From JBFKAV01 sp041621405 (GTDB lineage: Bacteria > Pseudomonadota > Alphaproteobacteria > Rhodobacterales > Rhodobacteraceae): a stretch of 59,591 bases of DNA. This document shows, piece after piece, positions 1-10,010 of the stretch (position 1 is its first letter; each line of letters opens with the position of its first letter). The stretch covers positions 1-59,591 of the forward strand of contig JBFKAV010000005.1 in the NCBI GenBank assembly GCA_041621405.1, written 5' to 3'. The notes below the pieces were generated by a model that saw only the letters and a program-made list of their open reading frames with translations, was not told the DNA's origin and did not search any database. A program made the position numbers and the translations under genes.

Positions 1-41
1 GCGCGCCCCAGACGCCGCTCTGCCTTGAGGACACCCTACCC

Positions 42-3000
42 TCACATCTCCTCGACCGTCACCACGCCGGCAAGGCTCTTCAGCGCGCCCTTGATCTGCG
101 GCGTCACGGGCATCGCCTCACCCACCGTGACTTCGACCTCGCCCGGCAGGTCGGGCGCCATCAGACAGAGCGTGACCGGCCCCCGCGCCTTGGCCGAAAC
201 CTCCCTCTTCGCCCGCTCCAGGAGCGCGGCGACCGCAGCGACCGCCTCGGCGCGCTCGACGAAGACGAGCAGCCCCGAGGCGCCGGCATCGGCGACGACG
301 GTGTCGATCGGCACGACCGACCGCGCCAGGAGGCGCAGTTGCTCGGACTCGGCGCTGGCCTCGACCGTGAGCACGACATTCATGCCGGGCTCGAGGTGCT
401 CGCGCGTGCCATCCAGCACGTCGGAGAACACCATCGCCTCGAACAGTCCGGTGGGGTCGGACAGCCCGATGAAGCCGTAGCGCGTGCCCTTGGCGTTCTT
501 GCGCTCCTGCCGGTAGGCCACCGTGCCCGCCACCCGGGCCACCGCCGCCTGCCGCTCGGCCATCTTCGCCACATCGGCGAAGCTCTGGATGCCTTTGCGC
601 TTCAGCGCCCCCATGTAGTCGTCCAAGGGGTGGCCAGAGAGGTAGAAGCCCACGGCCTTGTGCTCTTCGGCGAGCCTTTCGCCCGGCAGCCAGTCCTCGA
701 CCGGCGCGAGACGGGGCTCGGGCAGGTCCTCTCCCGCCTCGCCAAAGAGCGACACCTGCGCCGAGCCCCGCGCCTCGTGCACCGCCGCCGAATAGGCCAC
801 CAGCGCGTCGAGCGCCTCGAGCACCCGGCGGCGATTGGTGTCGAGCTCGTCGAAGGCGCCGGCCCGGGCGAGCATCTCCAGGGGCCGCTTGCCGACGCGC
901 TTGAGGTCCACCCGCCGGGCAAAGTCGAAGAGCGTCACGAAGGGCTTGCCGTCCCGCGCCTCGGTGATCAGTTTCATCGCTTCGACGCCCACGTTCTTCA
1001 GCGCGCCGAGGCCATAGATGATCGCGCCGTCCGCCACGCTGAAGGTCGCCTGCGACCGGTTCACCGAGGGCGCGACGATGACGATCCCGAGGCCGCGGCG
1101 CACCTCGTCGGCATAGGTCCCGAGCTTGTCGGTCAGGTGGATGTCGCAGTTCATCACCGCGGCCATGAACTCGACCGGGTGGTTGGCCTTGAGCCAGGCG
1201 GTCTGGTAGCTCACGACCGCATAGGCGGCGGCGTGGGACTTGTTGAAGCCGTAGTTGGCGAATTTCTCCAGAAGGTCGAAGACCTCGCCGGCCTTCTCCT
1301 TCGTCACGCCGTTCGCGACCGCGCCCTCGATGAACTTCGGGCGCTCCTTCGCCATCTCTTCGGCGATCTTCTTGCCCATCGCCCGCCTGAGCAAGTCGGC
1401 GCCGCCGAGGCTGTAGCCGGCCATCACCTGGGCGATCTCCATCACCTGTTCCTGGTAGACGATGATGCCCTGGGTCTCTGCGAGGATGTGGTCGATGGAC
1501 GGGTGGATGCTCTCCAGCGGCCTGAGCCCGTTCTTCACCTCGCAATAGGCGGGGATGTTCTCCATCGGCCCCGGGCGGTAGAGCGCGACGAGGGCCACAA
1601 TGTCCTCGATGCAGGTGGGCTTCATGCGCCTCAGCGCATCCATCATGCCAGAGCTCTCCACCTGGAAGACGGCCACGGTCTTGGCGCTGGCGTAGAGCTC
1701 GTAGGTCCTGGCATCGTCGAGCGGAATAGCCCCGATGTCGATCTCGCTGCCCCGCTGCCCCAGAAGGTCGACGGCGTTCTGGATCACCGTCAGCGTCTTC
1801 AGCCCCAGGAAGTCGAACTTCACCAGCCCGGCCGCCTCGACCCATTTCATGTTGAATTGGGTCGCCGGCATGTCCGAGCGCGGATCCCGGTAGAGCGGCA
1901 CCAACTCGTCGAGCGGCCGGTCGCCGATGACCACGCCGGCGGCGTGGGTCGAGGCGTTTCGCAGCAGGCCCTCGATCTGCTGGGCATAGTCCAAGAGCCG
2001 CTTGACCACCTCCTCGCGCCGCGCCTCCTCGCGGAGCCGCGCCTCCTGCGCCAGCGCCTGCTCGATCGAGACCGGCTTCACCCCCTCGAGCGGGATCAGC
2101 TTCGCCAGCTTGTCGACCTGGCCGTAGGGCATCTGCAGCACGCGGCCGACGTCGCGCACCGCGGCCTTCGACAGGAGCGCGCCGAAGGTGATGATCTGGC
2201 CCACCTTCTCGCGGCCGTACCTCTCCTGCACGTAGCGGATCACCTCCTCGCGGCGATCCATGCAGAAGTCGATGTCGAAGTCTGGCATCGAGACCCGCTC
2301 GGGGTTGAGGAACCGCTCGAATAGGAGCGAGTAGCGCAGGGGGTCGAGGTCGGTGATGGTGAGCGCGTAGGCCACGAGCGACCCTGCCCCCGAGCCACGG
2401 CCCGGGCCGACCGGGATGCCCTGCTTCTTCGCCCACTGGATGAAGTCGGCGACGATCAGGAAGTAGCCGGGAAAGCCCATCTGCTCGATGACCCCGAGCT
2501 CGAAGGCGAGCCGATCCTCGTAGTCCTCGACCGGCGCGGCATGGGGAATGACGGCGAGGCGCGCGGCAAGCCCTTCCCGCGCCTGCCGGCGCAGCTCCTC
2601 AACCTCGTCCTCGGCGAAGCGCGGCAGGATCGGCGCGCGCTTCCGCGCGGCGAAGGCGCAGCGGCGGGCGATCTCGACCGTGTTCTGGGTGGCCTCCGGC
2701 AGGTCGGCGAAAAGCGCGACCATCTCCTCGGCCGACTTGAAGCAGTGCTGTGGCGTCAGCCGCCGGCGCGGCGCCTGCTGGTCGACGTAGGCACCTTCGG
2801 CAATGCAGATCAGCGCGTCGTGCGCCTCGAACATCTTCGGCTTCGGGAAGTAGACGTCGTTGGTGGCCACCAAAGGCAGACCCAGGCCGTAGGCCATCTC
2901 GACATGGCCGCGTTCGGTCTCGCGCTCGGGCTCTGGCAGGGCGCCGCCATCGCCCGGGTGCCGCTGCAGCTCGACGTAAAGCCGCCCCGGGAAGGAAACG

Positions 3001-3491
3001 GCGAGGCGCCTAACGAGCGCTTCCGCCTTCGCCGCCTGCCCGGCCCGGAGGAGGCGGCCCACGGGGCCATCGGGTCCGCCGGTCAGACAGATGAGGCCGG
3101 CCGAATGCGCCTCGATCTGCTCAGGCGTCACCTGCGGCGCCAGCTCCTCGTTGCCGAGGTAGAGGCAGGAATTGAGCTTCAGGAGGTTGCGATACCCCGC
3201 CTCGTTCTGCGCGAGCAGCACCAGCGGCGCGGGCGGCCGTGGTTTGCCGCCCGGCTCCGTTGCCTCGAAGGTCAGCCCGATCTGGAGGCCGAGGATCGGT
3301 TGCACCCCTGCCGCCTGCGCGCCCACCGAGAATTCCAGCGCGCAGAACATGTTGTTGGTGTCGGTGACGGCGACCGCCGGCATCACCGCCGCCTTCGCCA
3401 TCTCTGGCAGCTTCTTCACCGGCACCGCCCCTTCCAGGAGCGAGTATTCGGTGTGGACCCGGAGGTGGATGAATCGGGGCGCTTGCGGCAT
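42..3491 (-). CDS. dnaE: DNA polymerase III subunit alpha
   Basis: Catalytic subunit of the replicative DNA polymerase, about 1149 aa, the usual length of the DnaE1 family. The N-terminus is a PHP domain (FIHLRVHTEYSLLEGA near residue 5). The catalytic aspartates lie in PDFDIDF near residue 402, and GPGRGSGAGSLVAYAL lies just before it. Helix-hairpin-helix and OB-fold regions follow. The frame stays open 73 codons further upstream, but that extension is arginine/proline-rich and unlike DnaE; the family start is the ATG before PQAPRFIH, so I begin there. It is divergent from xdhA across 218 bp, which must hold both promoters. Identification is secure. Confidence 0.97.
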   Translation of the reverse strand: MPQAPRFIHLRVHTEYSLLEGAVPVKKLPEMAKAAVMPAVAVTDTNNMFCALEFSVGAQAAGVQPILGLQIGLTFEATEPGGKPRPPAPLVLLAQNEAGYRNLLKLNSCLYLGNEELAPQVTPEQIEAHSAGLICLTGGPDGPVGRLLRAGQAAKAEALVRRLAVSFPGRLYVELQRHPGDGGALPEPERETERGHVEMAYGLGLPLVATNDVYFPKPKMFEAHDALICIAEGAYVDQQAPRRRLTPQHCFKSAEEMVALFADLPEATQNTVEIARRCAFAARKRAPILPRFAEDEVEELRRQAREGLAARLAVIPHAAPVEDYEDRLAFELGVIEQMGFPGYFLIVADFIQWAKKQGIPVGPGRGSGAGSLVAYALTITDLDPLRYSLLFERFLNPERVSMPDFDIDFCMDRREEVIRYVQERYGREKVGQIITFGALLSKAAVRDVGRVLQMPYGQVDKLAKLIPLEGVKPVSIEQALAQEARLREEARREEVVKRLLDYAQQIEGLLRNASTHAAGVVIGDRPLDELVPLYRDPRSDMPATQFNMKWVEAAGLVKFDFLGLKTLTVIQNAVDLLGQRGSEIDIGAIPLDDARTYELYASAKTVAVFQVESSGMMDALRRMKPTCIEDIVALVALYRPGPMENIPAYCEVKNGLRPLESIHPSIDHILAETQGIIVYQEQVMEIAQVMAGYSLGGADLLRRAMGKKIAEEMAKERPKFIEGAVANGVTKEKAGEVFDLLEKFANYGFNKSHAAAYAVVSYQTAWLKANHPVEFMAAVMNCDIHLTDKLGTYADEVRRGLGIVIVAPSVNRSQATFSVADGAIIYGLGALKNVGVEAMKLITEARDGKPFVTLFDFARRVDLKRVGKRPLEMLARAGAFDELDTNRRRVLEALDALVAYSAAVHEARGSAQVSLFGEAGEDLPEPRLAPVEDWLPGERLAEEHKAVGFYLSGHPLDDYMGALKRKGIQSFADVAKMAERQAAVARVAGTVAYRQERKNAKGTRYGFIGLSDPTGLFEAMVFSDVLDGTREHLEPGMNVVLTVEASAESEQLRLLARSVVPIDTVVADAGASGLLVFVERAEAVAAVAALLERAKREVSAKARGPVTLCLMAPDLPGEVEVTVGEAMPVTPQIKGALKSLAGVVTVEEM

Positions 3492-3709
3492 GACCGGGAG
3501 TCTAGCGAAGCGCCGGAGCGGCGGAAAGCCCGCCCGATCTTCAGGCAAAAGCCGAAACTCCTTCAAACGAAGGCGACGACTATTTGCTTGCCTTGACCGG
3601 GGCGCCGGTGCTTCCCTGAGAGGCGACAAAAGGGCGCGCCCCCGCTTTACGCCGCATCGGGCGGGCCGCGCAGAAAGCCCTCGGGGAGGAGAAGGCGGCG
3701 GAGCGCTCA

Positions 3710-5128
3710 ATGCGCGAGATCACGTTTCTTCTGAACGGAGAGACGGTCACGGCGGCGGATCAGCCCGCTACCCGGACTTTGCTCGACTGGTTGCGCGAGA
3801 ACCGGGGCCTGACCGGCACCAAGGAAGGCTGCAACGAGGGCGACTGCGGCGCCTGCACGGTGATGGTGACCGACGAGAGCGGCGCCCGGGCGCTCAACGC
3901 CTGCATCCTGTTCCTGCCCCAGCTCCACGGCAAGGCGGTGCGCACGGTTGAAGGGCTTTCCGGCCCCGAGGGCGAGCCGCACCCGGTGCAGGCGGCGCTC
4001 GTCGCCCATCACGGCTCGCAATGCGGATTCTGCACGCCCGGCTTCGCCGTCTCGATGGCGGTCGCCCAGCTCGAGGGCGCCACCGACCACGACGACCGGC
4101 TCGCCGGCAACCTCTGCCGCTGCACCGGCTACGCGCCGATCCTGCGTGCCGCCGAGGCCGCCGCCGCCGAGCCGGTGCCCGGCTGGCTTCGGGCAGACGC
4201 CGAGAACCTGCCCCGATCCCCCGCTCCCCGTTTGCAAGTACCCTCGGACGGTCCGGGGGGCAGACAGCCCCCCGGCTTCGCCCTTCCGCGCAGCGCCGAC
4301 GAGCTCGCGGACTGGTACCTTCAACATCCCAAGGCCACGCTCGTCGCCGGGGCGACCGACGTCGGGCTCTGGGTCACCAAGCAGCTCCGCGACCTCGCAG
4401 ACGTTGCCTTCCTCGGCCAATGCGCCGATCTGCAGCGGATCGAGCGCGCGGACGGGCGGATTCGGTTCGGGGCCGGGGTCACCATCGCGGCCCTGCGCGC
4501 GGCGGTGCGCGCCAGCCACCCGTCCTTGGCGGAACTCCTCCGCCGCTTCGGCTCGGAGCAGGTGCGCGCCGCCGCCACCATCGGCGGCAACATCGCCAAC
4601 GGCTCGCCGATCGGAGACGCCCCGCCCGCGCTGATCGCCCTCGGCGCAACGCTGCACCTGCGCCAGGGCGCCGAGCGGCGCGAGATGCCGCTCGAGGAAT
4701 TCTTCCTCGACTACGGGAAACAGGACCGCCGGCCCGGCGAATTCGTCGAGGCGGTGACGATCCCGGACTCTGCCCCGGCCCTGCGCTGCTACAAGCTCTC
4801 GAAGCGCTTCGACCAAGACATCTCTGCGGTCTGCGGCTGCTTCGACATCGCGGTCGAGGACGGGAAGATCGCCCGAGCCCGCATCGCCTTCGGCGGCATG
4901 GCGGCGATCCCGAAGCCGGCCGGCGCAGTGATGGCGGCGCTCGAGGGCCGGCCCTGGACCTCCGCCGCCGTCGAGGCCGCGCTGCCGGCCTTTGCCGAGG
5001 ACTTCACGCCGATCTCCGACATGCGCGCCTCGGCCGGCTACCGGCTGGAATCGGCGCGGAACCTGCTTCGCCGCTATTTCCGCGAGCTTGAGGGCGAGGC
5101 GGTCAACGTGCTGGAGGTGACCCCGTGA
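3710..5128 (+). CDS. xdhA: xanthine dehydrogenase small subunit (FeS/FAD)
   Basis: Small subunit of the bacterial xanthine dehydrogenase, 472 aa, passing electrons from the molybdenum site through two [2Fe-2S] clusters to FAD and NAD+. First cluster: CNEGDCGAC (Cys41, 46, 49) and Cys65. Second: QCGFC (Cys105, 108) and CRC (Cys136, 138). The FAD domain follows, with LVAGATDVGL near residue 211 and TIGGNIANGSPIGD later. Residues about 172-190, the linker between the domains, are encoded by a copy of a GC hairpin repeat found elsewhere between genes. A GGGGAGGAG stretch lies upstream of the ATG. The stop overlaps the xdhB GTG by 4 bp. Confidence 0.95.
   Translation: MREITFLLNGETVTAADQPATRTLLDWLRENRGLTGTKEGCNEGDCGACTVMVTDESGARALNACILFLPQLHGKAVRTVEGLSGPEGEPHPVQAALVAHHGSQCGFCTPGFAVSMAVAQLEGATDHDDRLAGNLCRCTGYAPILRAAEAAAAEPVPGWLRADAENLPRSPAPRLQVPSDGPGGRQPPGFALPRSADELADWYLQHPKATLVAGATDVGLWVTKQLRDLADVAFLGQCADLQRIERADGRIRFGAGVTIAALRAAVRASHPSLAELLRRFGSEQVRAAATIGGNIANGSPIGDAPPALIALGATLHLRQGAERREMPLEEFFLDYGKQDRRPGEFVEAVTIPDSAPALRCYKLSKRFDQDISAVCGCFDIAVEDGKIARARIAFGGMAAIPKPAGAVMAALEGRPWTSAAVEAALPAFAEDFTPISDMRASAGYRLESARNLLRRYFRELEGEAVNVLEVTP
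4226..4279 (+). repeat. dispersed GC-hairpin repeat, copy inside xdhA
   Basis: Perfect 8-bp hairpin CCGGGGGG (4253-4260) / CCCCCCGG (4268-4275) with a 7-nt loop, preceded by a tail that matches, in the same orientation, the copy at 17698-17748; partial forms lie at 10011-10141 and 27664-27700. This copy sits inside a coding region, in frame, and encodes the proline/glycine-rich linker of XdhA. The family resemblance is seen by eye only. Confidence 0.6.
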
Positions 5129-7479
5129 CCGTCGCCCAACCGCTTCCCCACGACGCCGCCCGCCTCCATGTCTCGGGCGCGGCCCGCTACGTCGACGACA
5201 TCCCGACGCCGGCGAACACCGCTCACCTGGCCTTCGGGCTCTCGACTATCGCCCACGGCGAGATCGCCGGGCTGGACCTTTCGGCGGTCCGCGCCGCGCC
5301 CGGGGTCATAGCCGTTTTAACAGCCGAGGACCTGCCGTTCGCCAACGACGTCTCGCCCTCGATCCACGACGAGCCGCTGCTGGCGACGGGCACGGTCCAC
5401 TATATCGGCCAGCCGGTCTTTCTCGTCGTCGCCGAAAGCCATCTCGCTGCCCGCAAGGCCGCGCGCCTCGGCAAGTTCGACTACCGCGAGCTGCCCGCGC
5501 ATCTGGGCATCGACGAGGCGCTCGCCGCCGAAAGCCGCTTCGAGGAGGGCCCGCGGATCTACGAGAAGGGCGACGCCGAGGCGGCGATCGCGGCCGCGCC
5601 CCGCGTGATCGAAGGGGCGATCGAGATCGGCGCGCAGGAGCACTTCTACCTCGAGGGCCAGGCCGCGCTGGTGCAGCCGCAGGAAGGCGGCGACATGATC
5701 GTCCACGCCTCGGTGCAGCACCCGACGGAGATCCAGCACAAGGTGGCCGAGGCACTGGGCCTGGCGATGAACGCGGTGCGCGTCGAGGTGCGCCGGATGG
5801 GCGGCGGATTCGGCGGCAAGGAGAGCCAGGGCAACGCGCTAGCGGTGGCCTGCGCGGTGGCCGCGCGCCTCACCGGCCGGCCCTGCAAGATGCGGTACGA
5901 TCGCGACGACGACATGGTGATCACAGGCAAGCGGCACGATTTCCGCATCGCCTACCGCGCCGGGATCGACGCCGAGGGCCGCATCCTCGGTATCCACTTC
6001 GAGCAATTCTGCCGCTGCGGCTGGAGCCAGGACCTTTCGCTGCCGGTCGCCGACCGTGCGATGCTGCACGCCGACAACGCCTATCACCTGCCGGCCGCGC
6101 AGATCGTAAGTCACCGGCTCCGCACCAACACCCAGTCGGCCACCGCCTTCCGCGGCTTCGGCGGCCCGCAGGGGATGCTCGGGATCGAGCGGGTGATGGA
6201 CCACATCGCACACGAGCTGGGGAAGGACCCGCTCGAGGTGCGCCGATTCAACTTCTACCGCGCCGCCGAGCCCAAGGGCCCCGGCACCGGCCGCCGTTAC
6301 GGCGGCGCGCATTCGCCGAATCCCGAGGAGATCCTGCCGCAGACCACGCCCTACCACATGCCGGTAGAGGACTTCGCGCTGCACGAGATGGTGGCCGAGC
6401 TGGAGAAGACCTCCGGCTACGCCGCCCGGCGCCAGGCGGTGGCCGAGTGGAACGCGAAGAACGAGGTCCTGAAGAAGGGCATCGCGCTCACCCCGGTGAA
6501 GTTCGGCATCAGCTTCACGCTCACCCATCTCAACCAGGCCGGCGCGCTGGTGCACGTCTACCAGGACGGCTCGATCCACCTCAATCACGGCGGCACCGAG
6601 ATGGGGCAGGGGCTCTACCAGAAGGTTGCGCAGGTGGCGTCCGAGGTCTTCGGAGTGGATGCCGAGGCGGTGAAGATCACGGCCGCCGACACCGCCAAGG
6701 TCCCGAACACCTCGGCCACCGCGGCATCCTCCGGCTCTGACATGAACGGCATGGCGGTGAAGGCCGCCTGCGACACGATCCGCGACCGGATGGCCGAGCA
6801 TCTCGCCTCCCTGCACCAGAGCGACCCCGCCAAGGTGCGATTCCAAGGCGGGCGCGTCTTCGTGGGCGAGGCGGACATGAGCTTCGCCGACGCGGCGCAG
6901 GCAGCCTATCAGGGCCGCGTCAGCCTCTCGGCCACCGGCTTCTACAAGACGCCCAAGGTGGCGTGGGACCGGATCAGGGGGCGCGGCCGGCCGTTCTACT
7001 ACTTCGCCTATGGTGCGGCTGTCACCGAGGTCGTCATCGACACGCTTTCCGGCGAGAACCGGATCCTCCGCGCCGACATCTTGCACGACACCGGCACCTC
7101 GCTGAACCCGGCGATCGACATTGGCCAGGTCGAAGGCGGCTACGTCCAGGGCGCGGGCTGGCTCACCACCGAGGAAGTGGTCTGGGACGACAAGGGAAGG
7201 CTCCTGACCCATGCTCCCTCGACCTACAAGATCCCCGCCTTCTCGGACCGTCCGCGCGTTTTCAACGTCGCGCTCTGGGGCCGGGCGAACCGCGAGGACA
7301 CGATCCATCGCTCGAAGGCGGTGGGCGAGCCGCCGTTGATGCTCGGGATCTCGGCCTTCCTGGCCTTGTCGGACGCCATTGCCGCCTGCGGCGACGGAAC
7401 CGTGTATCCTTCCCTCGACGCGCCGGCCACCGCCGAGCAGGTGCTCTGGGCGGTGATGCGGCAAAGGGGAGAGGCATGA
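5125..7479 (+). CDS. xdhB: xanthine dehydrogenase molybdopterin-binding subunit
   Basis: Large subunit, 784 aa, binding the molybdenum cofactor and oxidising hypoxanthine and xanthine to urate. Family motifs are present: MGGGFGGKES, FRGFGGPQG, the ATAASSGSDMNG segment, and AVGEPPLML near the C-terminus, where Glu735 matches the catalytic glutamate of the family. Length matches the Rhodobacter enzyme. Start is a GTG overlapping the xdhA stop by 4 bp (GTGA), implying translational coupling. Its stop overlaps the xdhC ATG in the same way. It needs cofactor made by Moa proteins, three of which are encoded later in the window. Confidence 0.96.
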   Translation: MTVAQPLPHDAARLHVSGAARYVDDIPTPANTAHLAFGLSTIAHGEIAGLDLSAVRAAPGVIAVLTAEDLPFANDVSPSIHDEPLLATGTVHYIGQPVFLVVAESHLAARKAARLGKFDYRELPAHLGIDEALAAESRFEEGPRIYEKGDAEAAIAAAPRVIEGAIEIGAQEHFYLEGQAALVQPQEGGDMIVHASVQHPTEIQHKVAEALGLAMNAVRVEVRRMGGGFGGKESQGNALAVACAVAARLTGRPCKMRYDRDDDMVITGKRHDFRIAYRAGIDAEGRILGIHFEQFCRCGWSQDLSLPVADRAMLHADNAYHLPAAQIVSHRLRTNTQSATAFRGFGGPQGMLGIERVMDHIAHELGKDPLEVRRFNFYRAAEPKGPGTGRRYGGAHSPNPEEILPQTTPYHMPVEDFALHEMVAELEKTSGYAARRQAVAEWNAKNEVLKKGIALTPVKFGISFTLTHLNQAGALVHVYQDGSIHLNHGGTEMGQGLYQKVAQVASEVFGVDAEAVKITAADTAKVPNTSATAASSGSDMNGMAVKAACDTIRDRMAEHLASLHQSDPAKVRFQGGRVFVGEADMSFADAAQAAYQGRVSLSATGFYKTPKVAWDRIRGRGRPFYYFAYGAAVTEVVIDTLSGENRILRADILHDTGTSLNPAIDIGQVEGGYVQGAGWLTTEEVVWDDKGRLLTHAPSTYKIPAFSDRPRVFNVALWGRANREDTIHRSKAVGEPPLMLGISAFLALSDAIAACGDGTVYPSLDAPATAEQVLWAVMRQRGEA

Positions 7480-8423
7480 GCTTCGACCTCGCAGCGCTGA
7501 CGGCCGCCGTCGCCGCCCACGGAAGGGCGGCGCGGGTAGTGGTGGCTGAGGCGAAGGGCTCCGCGCCGCGCGAGGCTGGGGCGGCGATGCTGGTCTGGGA
7601 AGGCGGCCAGTCGGGCACCATCGGCGGCGGCGCTCTGGAATGGGAGGCGGCGGCGCGGGCGCGGGCGATGCTTCCGTCCGGCGGGGCAAAGCTCGACCGT
7701 CTGGCGCTAGGCCCGGCGCTGCAGCAGTGCTGCGGCGGCGCGGTGACACTCCTGACCGAGGTCTGGGACGAGGCCCGCCTCGCGTCGCTTGTCCCCGAGG
7801 CAGGGCTGGTGGCGCGAGCGGTGGAGAGGGGGGCTCAGATGCCGCTCGCGGTGAAGCGCCGGCTGCAGGCTGCGCGCGGCGAGGGCGTGACCGGAGGGCC
7901 GGCCCTGATCCAGGGCTGGATGGTCGAGCCCCTGGAACGCCCGCACCAGAAGCTTTGGGTCTGGGGCGCCGGCCATGTGGGGCGCGCCATCGTCGGTGTG
8001 CTGGCGCCGATGCCGGAGCTTGCGATCACCTGGGTCGACACCGCCGAAAGACGGTTCCCCGAGGCGATCCCCGACGGCGTGGAGAAGATCGTCGCCGCCG
8101 ACCCCACCGCGCTGGTGCGCTTCGCGCCCGAGGGCGCCGAGCACCTGATCCTCACCTATTCCCACGCGCTCGACCTGGCGCTCTGCCACGCGCTCCTTGG
8201 CCGCGGCTTCGCCCGGGCTGGCCTGATCGGCTCGGCCACCAAGTGGGCGCGGTTCCGCAAGCGGCTCGCCGAGCTTGGCCACGAACCACAGGAGATCGCC
8301 CGCATCGACTGCCCGATCGGCGATCCCGCCTACGGCAAGCACCCGCAGGCCATTGCGATTTCGGTCGCGGCGGCGATACTTGGCCGCGGGGTGACAACAT
8401 CCGCGAAGGAGGGCGCCGGATGA
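7476..8423 (+). CDS. xdhC: xanthine dehydrogenase accessory protein XdhC
   Basis: Molybdenum-cofactor chaperone, about 315 aa, which binds and helps sulfurate the cofactor and hands it to XdhB without being part of the finished enzyme. The XdhC/CoxI signature is visible: an N-terminal GSAPREAGAAMLVW and the double-cysteine GPALQQCCGGAV. A C-terminal Rossmann-like region follows (VWGAGHVGRAIVGVL) ending in GLIGSATKWARFRKRL. The ATG overlaps the xdhB stop (ATGA), and its own stop overlaps the next ATG by 4 bp, so it is embedded in one transcription unit with the transporter. Confidence 0.95.
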   Translation: MSFDLAALTAAVAAHGRAARVVVAEAKGSAPREAGAAMLVWEGGQSGTIGGGALEWEAAARARAMLPSGGAKLDRLALGPALQQCCGGAVTLLTEVWDEARLASLVPEAGLVARAVERGAQMPLAVKRRLQAARGEGVTGGPALIQGWMVEPLERPHQKLWVWGAGHVGRAIVGVLAPMPELAITWVDTAERRFPEAIPDGVEKIVAADPTALVRFAPEGAEHLILTYSHALDLALCHALLGRGFARAGLIGSATKWARFRKRLAELGHEPQEIARIDCPIGDPAYGKHPQAIAISVAAAILGRGVTTSAKEGAG

Positions 8424-9979
8424 CGGGGACAGCGGAGATCCTGCTCTCGGTCGAGGGGCTGACCAAGGCCTATCCCGGCGTGGTGGCGAACAATGGCGTC
8501 TCGTTCGCGGTGAAGGCCGGCGAGGTGCACGCGCTCCTCGGTGAGAACGGCGCCGGCAAATCCACCCTGGTCAAGACGATCTACGGCCTCGTCCGGCCCG
8601 ATTCCGGCCGCATGGCCTTCGCCGGCGCCGCCTTCGAGCCCGGCAGCCCAAGCGCGGCGCGGGCGGCGGGCGTGGCGATGGTGTTCCAGCACTTCTCGCT
8701 GTTCGAGGCGCTGAGCGTCGCCGAGAACGTCGCCCTCGGCATGGAGACGCCGCCGCCGATGCGCGAGCTCTCGCGCCGAATCGCGGAGGTCTCGGAGGCC
8801 TACGGGCTGCCGCTCGACCCCGACCGGCTGGTCGGCGATCTCTCGGCGGGCGAGCGGCAGCGGGTCGAGATCATCCGCTGCCTGCTTCAGGACCCCAGGC
8901 TGCTGATCATGGACGAGCCGACAAGCGTGCTCACGCCGCAGGAGGTGGAGATCCTGTTCCACACGCTCAGGAAGCTCTCAGCCGAGGGAACCGCGATCCT
9001 CTACATCTCGCACAAGCTCGAGGAGATCCGCGCGCTTTGCGACGGCGCGACCATCCTGCGGCTCGGCAAGGTGGTGGCGACCTGCGACCCCAAGCAGAGC
9101 TCGGCTCGTGAGATGGCCGAGATGATGGTGGGGGCGAGCTTCATGGCCCCGGCCCGCCCGGCGGGCGAAAAGGGCGCGCCGGTGCTCGAGGTTGAGAACC
9201 TCTCGCTGGCCTCGCCCAATCCCTTCGGCACTTCGCTGAAGGAGGTGAACTTCTCGGTGGCCGCGGGCGAAGTGCTGGGGATCGGCGGCGTCGCGGGCAA
9301 CGGCCAGGACGAGCTTCTGGCCGCGCTTTCGGGCGAGACGACGGTGGGGTCGGCGTCGGTGCGGCTGAAGGGCGAGGGGGTCGGCGCGCTCGGTCCGGTG
9401 GCGCGACGGCGGCTCGGGCTCTGCGCCGCGCCCGAGGAGCGGCTCGGCCACGCTGCGGCGCCTGACATGAGCCTGACCGAAAACGCGGTGCTGACCGGCG
9501 TGGTGCGGGAGGGGCTGGCGTCGCGGGGGTTCGTCGACTGGCCCAAGGCGCGGTCCTTTGCCGAGCGCGTCATCGAGGGCTTCGACGTGCGCACCCCCGG
9601 CCCGGAGAACGCCGCGCGCTCGCTCTCGGGCGGCAATCTGCAGAAATTCGTCATCGGCCGCGAGGTGCTGCAGAAGCCCGACGCGCTGATTGTGAACCAG
9701 CCGACCTGGGGCGTGGACGCCGCTGCCGCGGCGGCGATCCGCCAGGCGCTGCTCGACCTCGCCGCGGGCGGTGCGGCGGTGGTGGTGATCAGCCAGGACC
9801 TCGACGAGCTTCTGGAGATCTCCGACCGCTTCGCGGCGCTGAACGAGGGCCGGCTCACGGCGCCGAGGCCGACACCCGGGCTCACCATGGAGGAGGTCGG
9901 GCTGATGATGGGCGGCGCGCATGGCATGCACGAGGCCGATGTCGTGGCGGCACACGAGGCGGAAGCCCATGCGTCGTGA
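8420..9979 (+). CDS. ABC transporter ATP-binding protein, BMP/nucleoside type
   Basis: Energy-coupling subunit of a BMP-type importer, about 519 aa, made of two fused ABC domains as in the sugar/nucleoside (RbsA/NupA-like) family. Domain 1 has Walker A GENGAGKST, signature LSAGERQRVEI and Walker B LLIMDEPTS. Domain 2 is degenerate as usual for this family: GVAGNGQDELL in place of Walker A, signature LSGGNLQKFVIG, and VNQPTWGVD in place of Walker B, so ATP hydrolysis is likely asymmetric. The 4-bp overlap with xdhC ties uptake to xanthine oxidation; the substrate is therefore likely a purine or purine nucleoside (inference). Confidence 0.93.
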   Translation: MTGTAEILLSVEGLTKAYPGVVANNGVSFAVKAGEVHALLGENGAGKSTLVKTIYGLVRPDSGRMAFAGAAFEPGSPSAARAAGVAMVFQHFSLFEALSVAENVALGMETPPPMRELSRRIAEVSEAYGLPLDPDRLVGDLSAGERQRVEIIRCLLQDPRLLIMDEPTSVLTPQEVEILFHTLRKLSAEGTAILYISHKLEEIRALCDGATILRLGKVVATCDPKQSSAREMAEMMVGASFMAPARPAGEKGAPVLEVENLSLASPNPFGTSLKEVNFSVAAGEVLGIGGVAGNGQDELLAALSGETTVGSASVRLKGEGVGALGPVARRRLGLCAAPEERLGHAAAPDMSLTENAVLTGVVREGLASRGFVDWPKARSFAERVIEGFDVRTPGPENAARSLSGGNLQKFVIGREVLQKPDALIVNQPTWGVDAAAAAAIRQALLDLAAGGAAVVVISQDLDELLEISDRFAALNEGRLTAPRPTPGLTMEEVGLMMGGAHGMHEADVVAAHEAEAHAS

Positions 9980-10010
9980 GCTCCGCGCCGATTGCGCCTG
10001 CGCCACCGCC

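Noticed and set aside
339..2324. Long open frame opposite dnaE
   Set aside because: Mirror frame of a well-conserved gene; no recognisable domain, and composition rich in His/Arg/Leu/Asp as expected from antisense codons.
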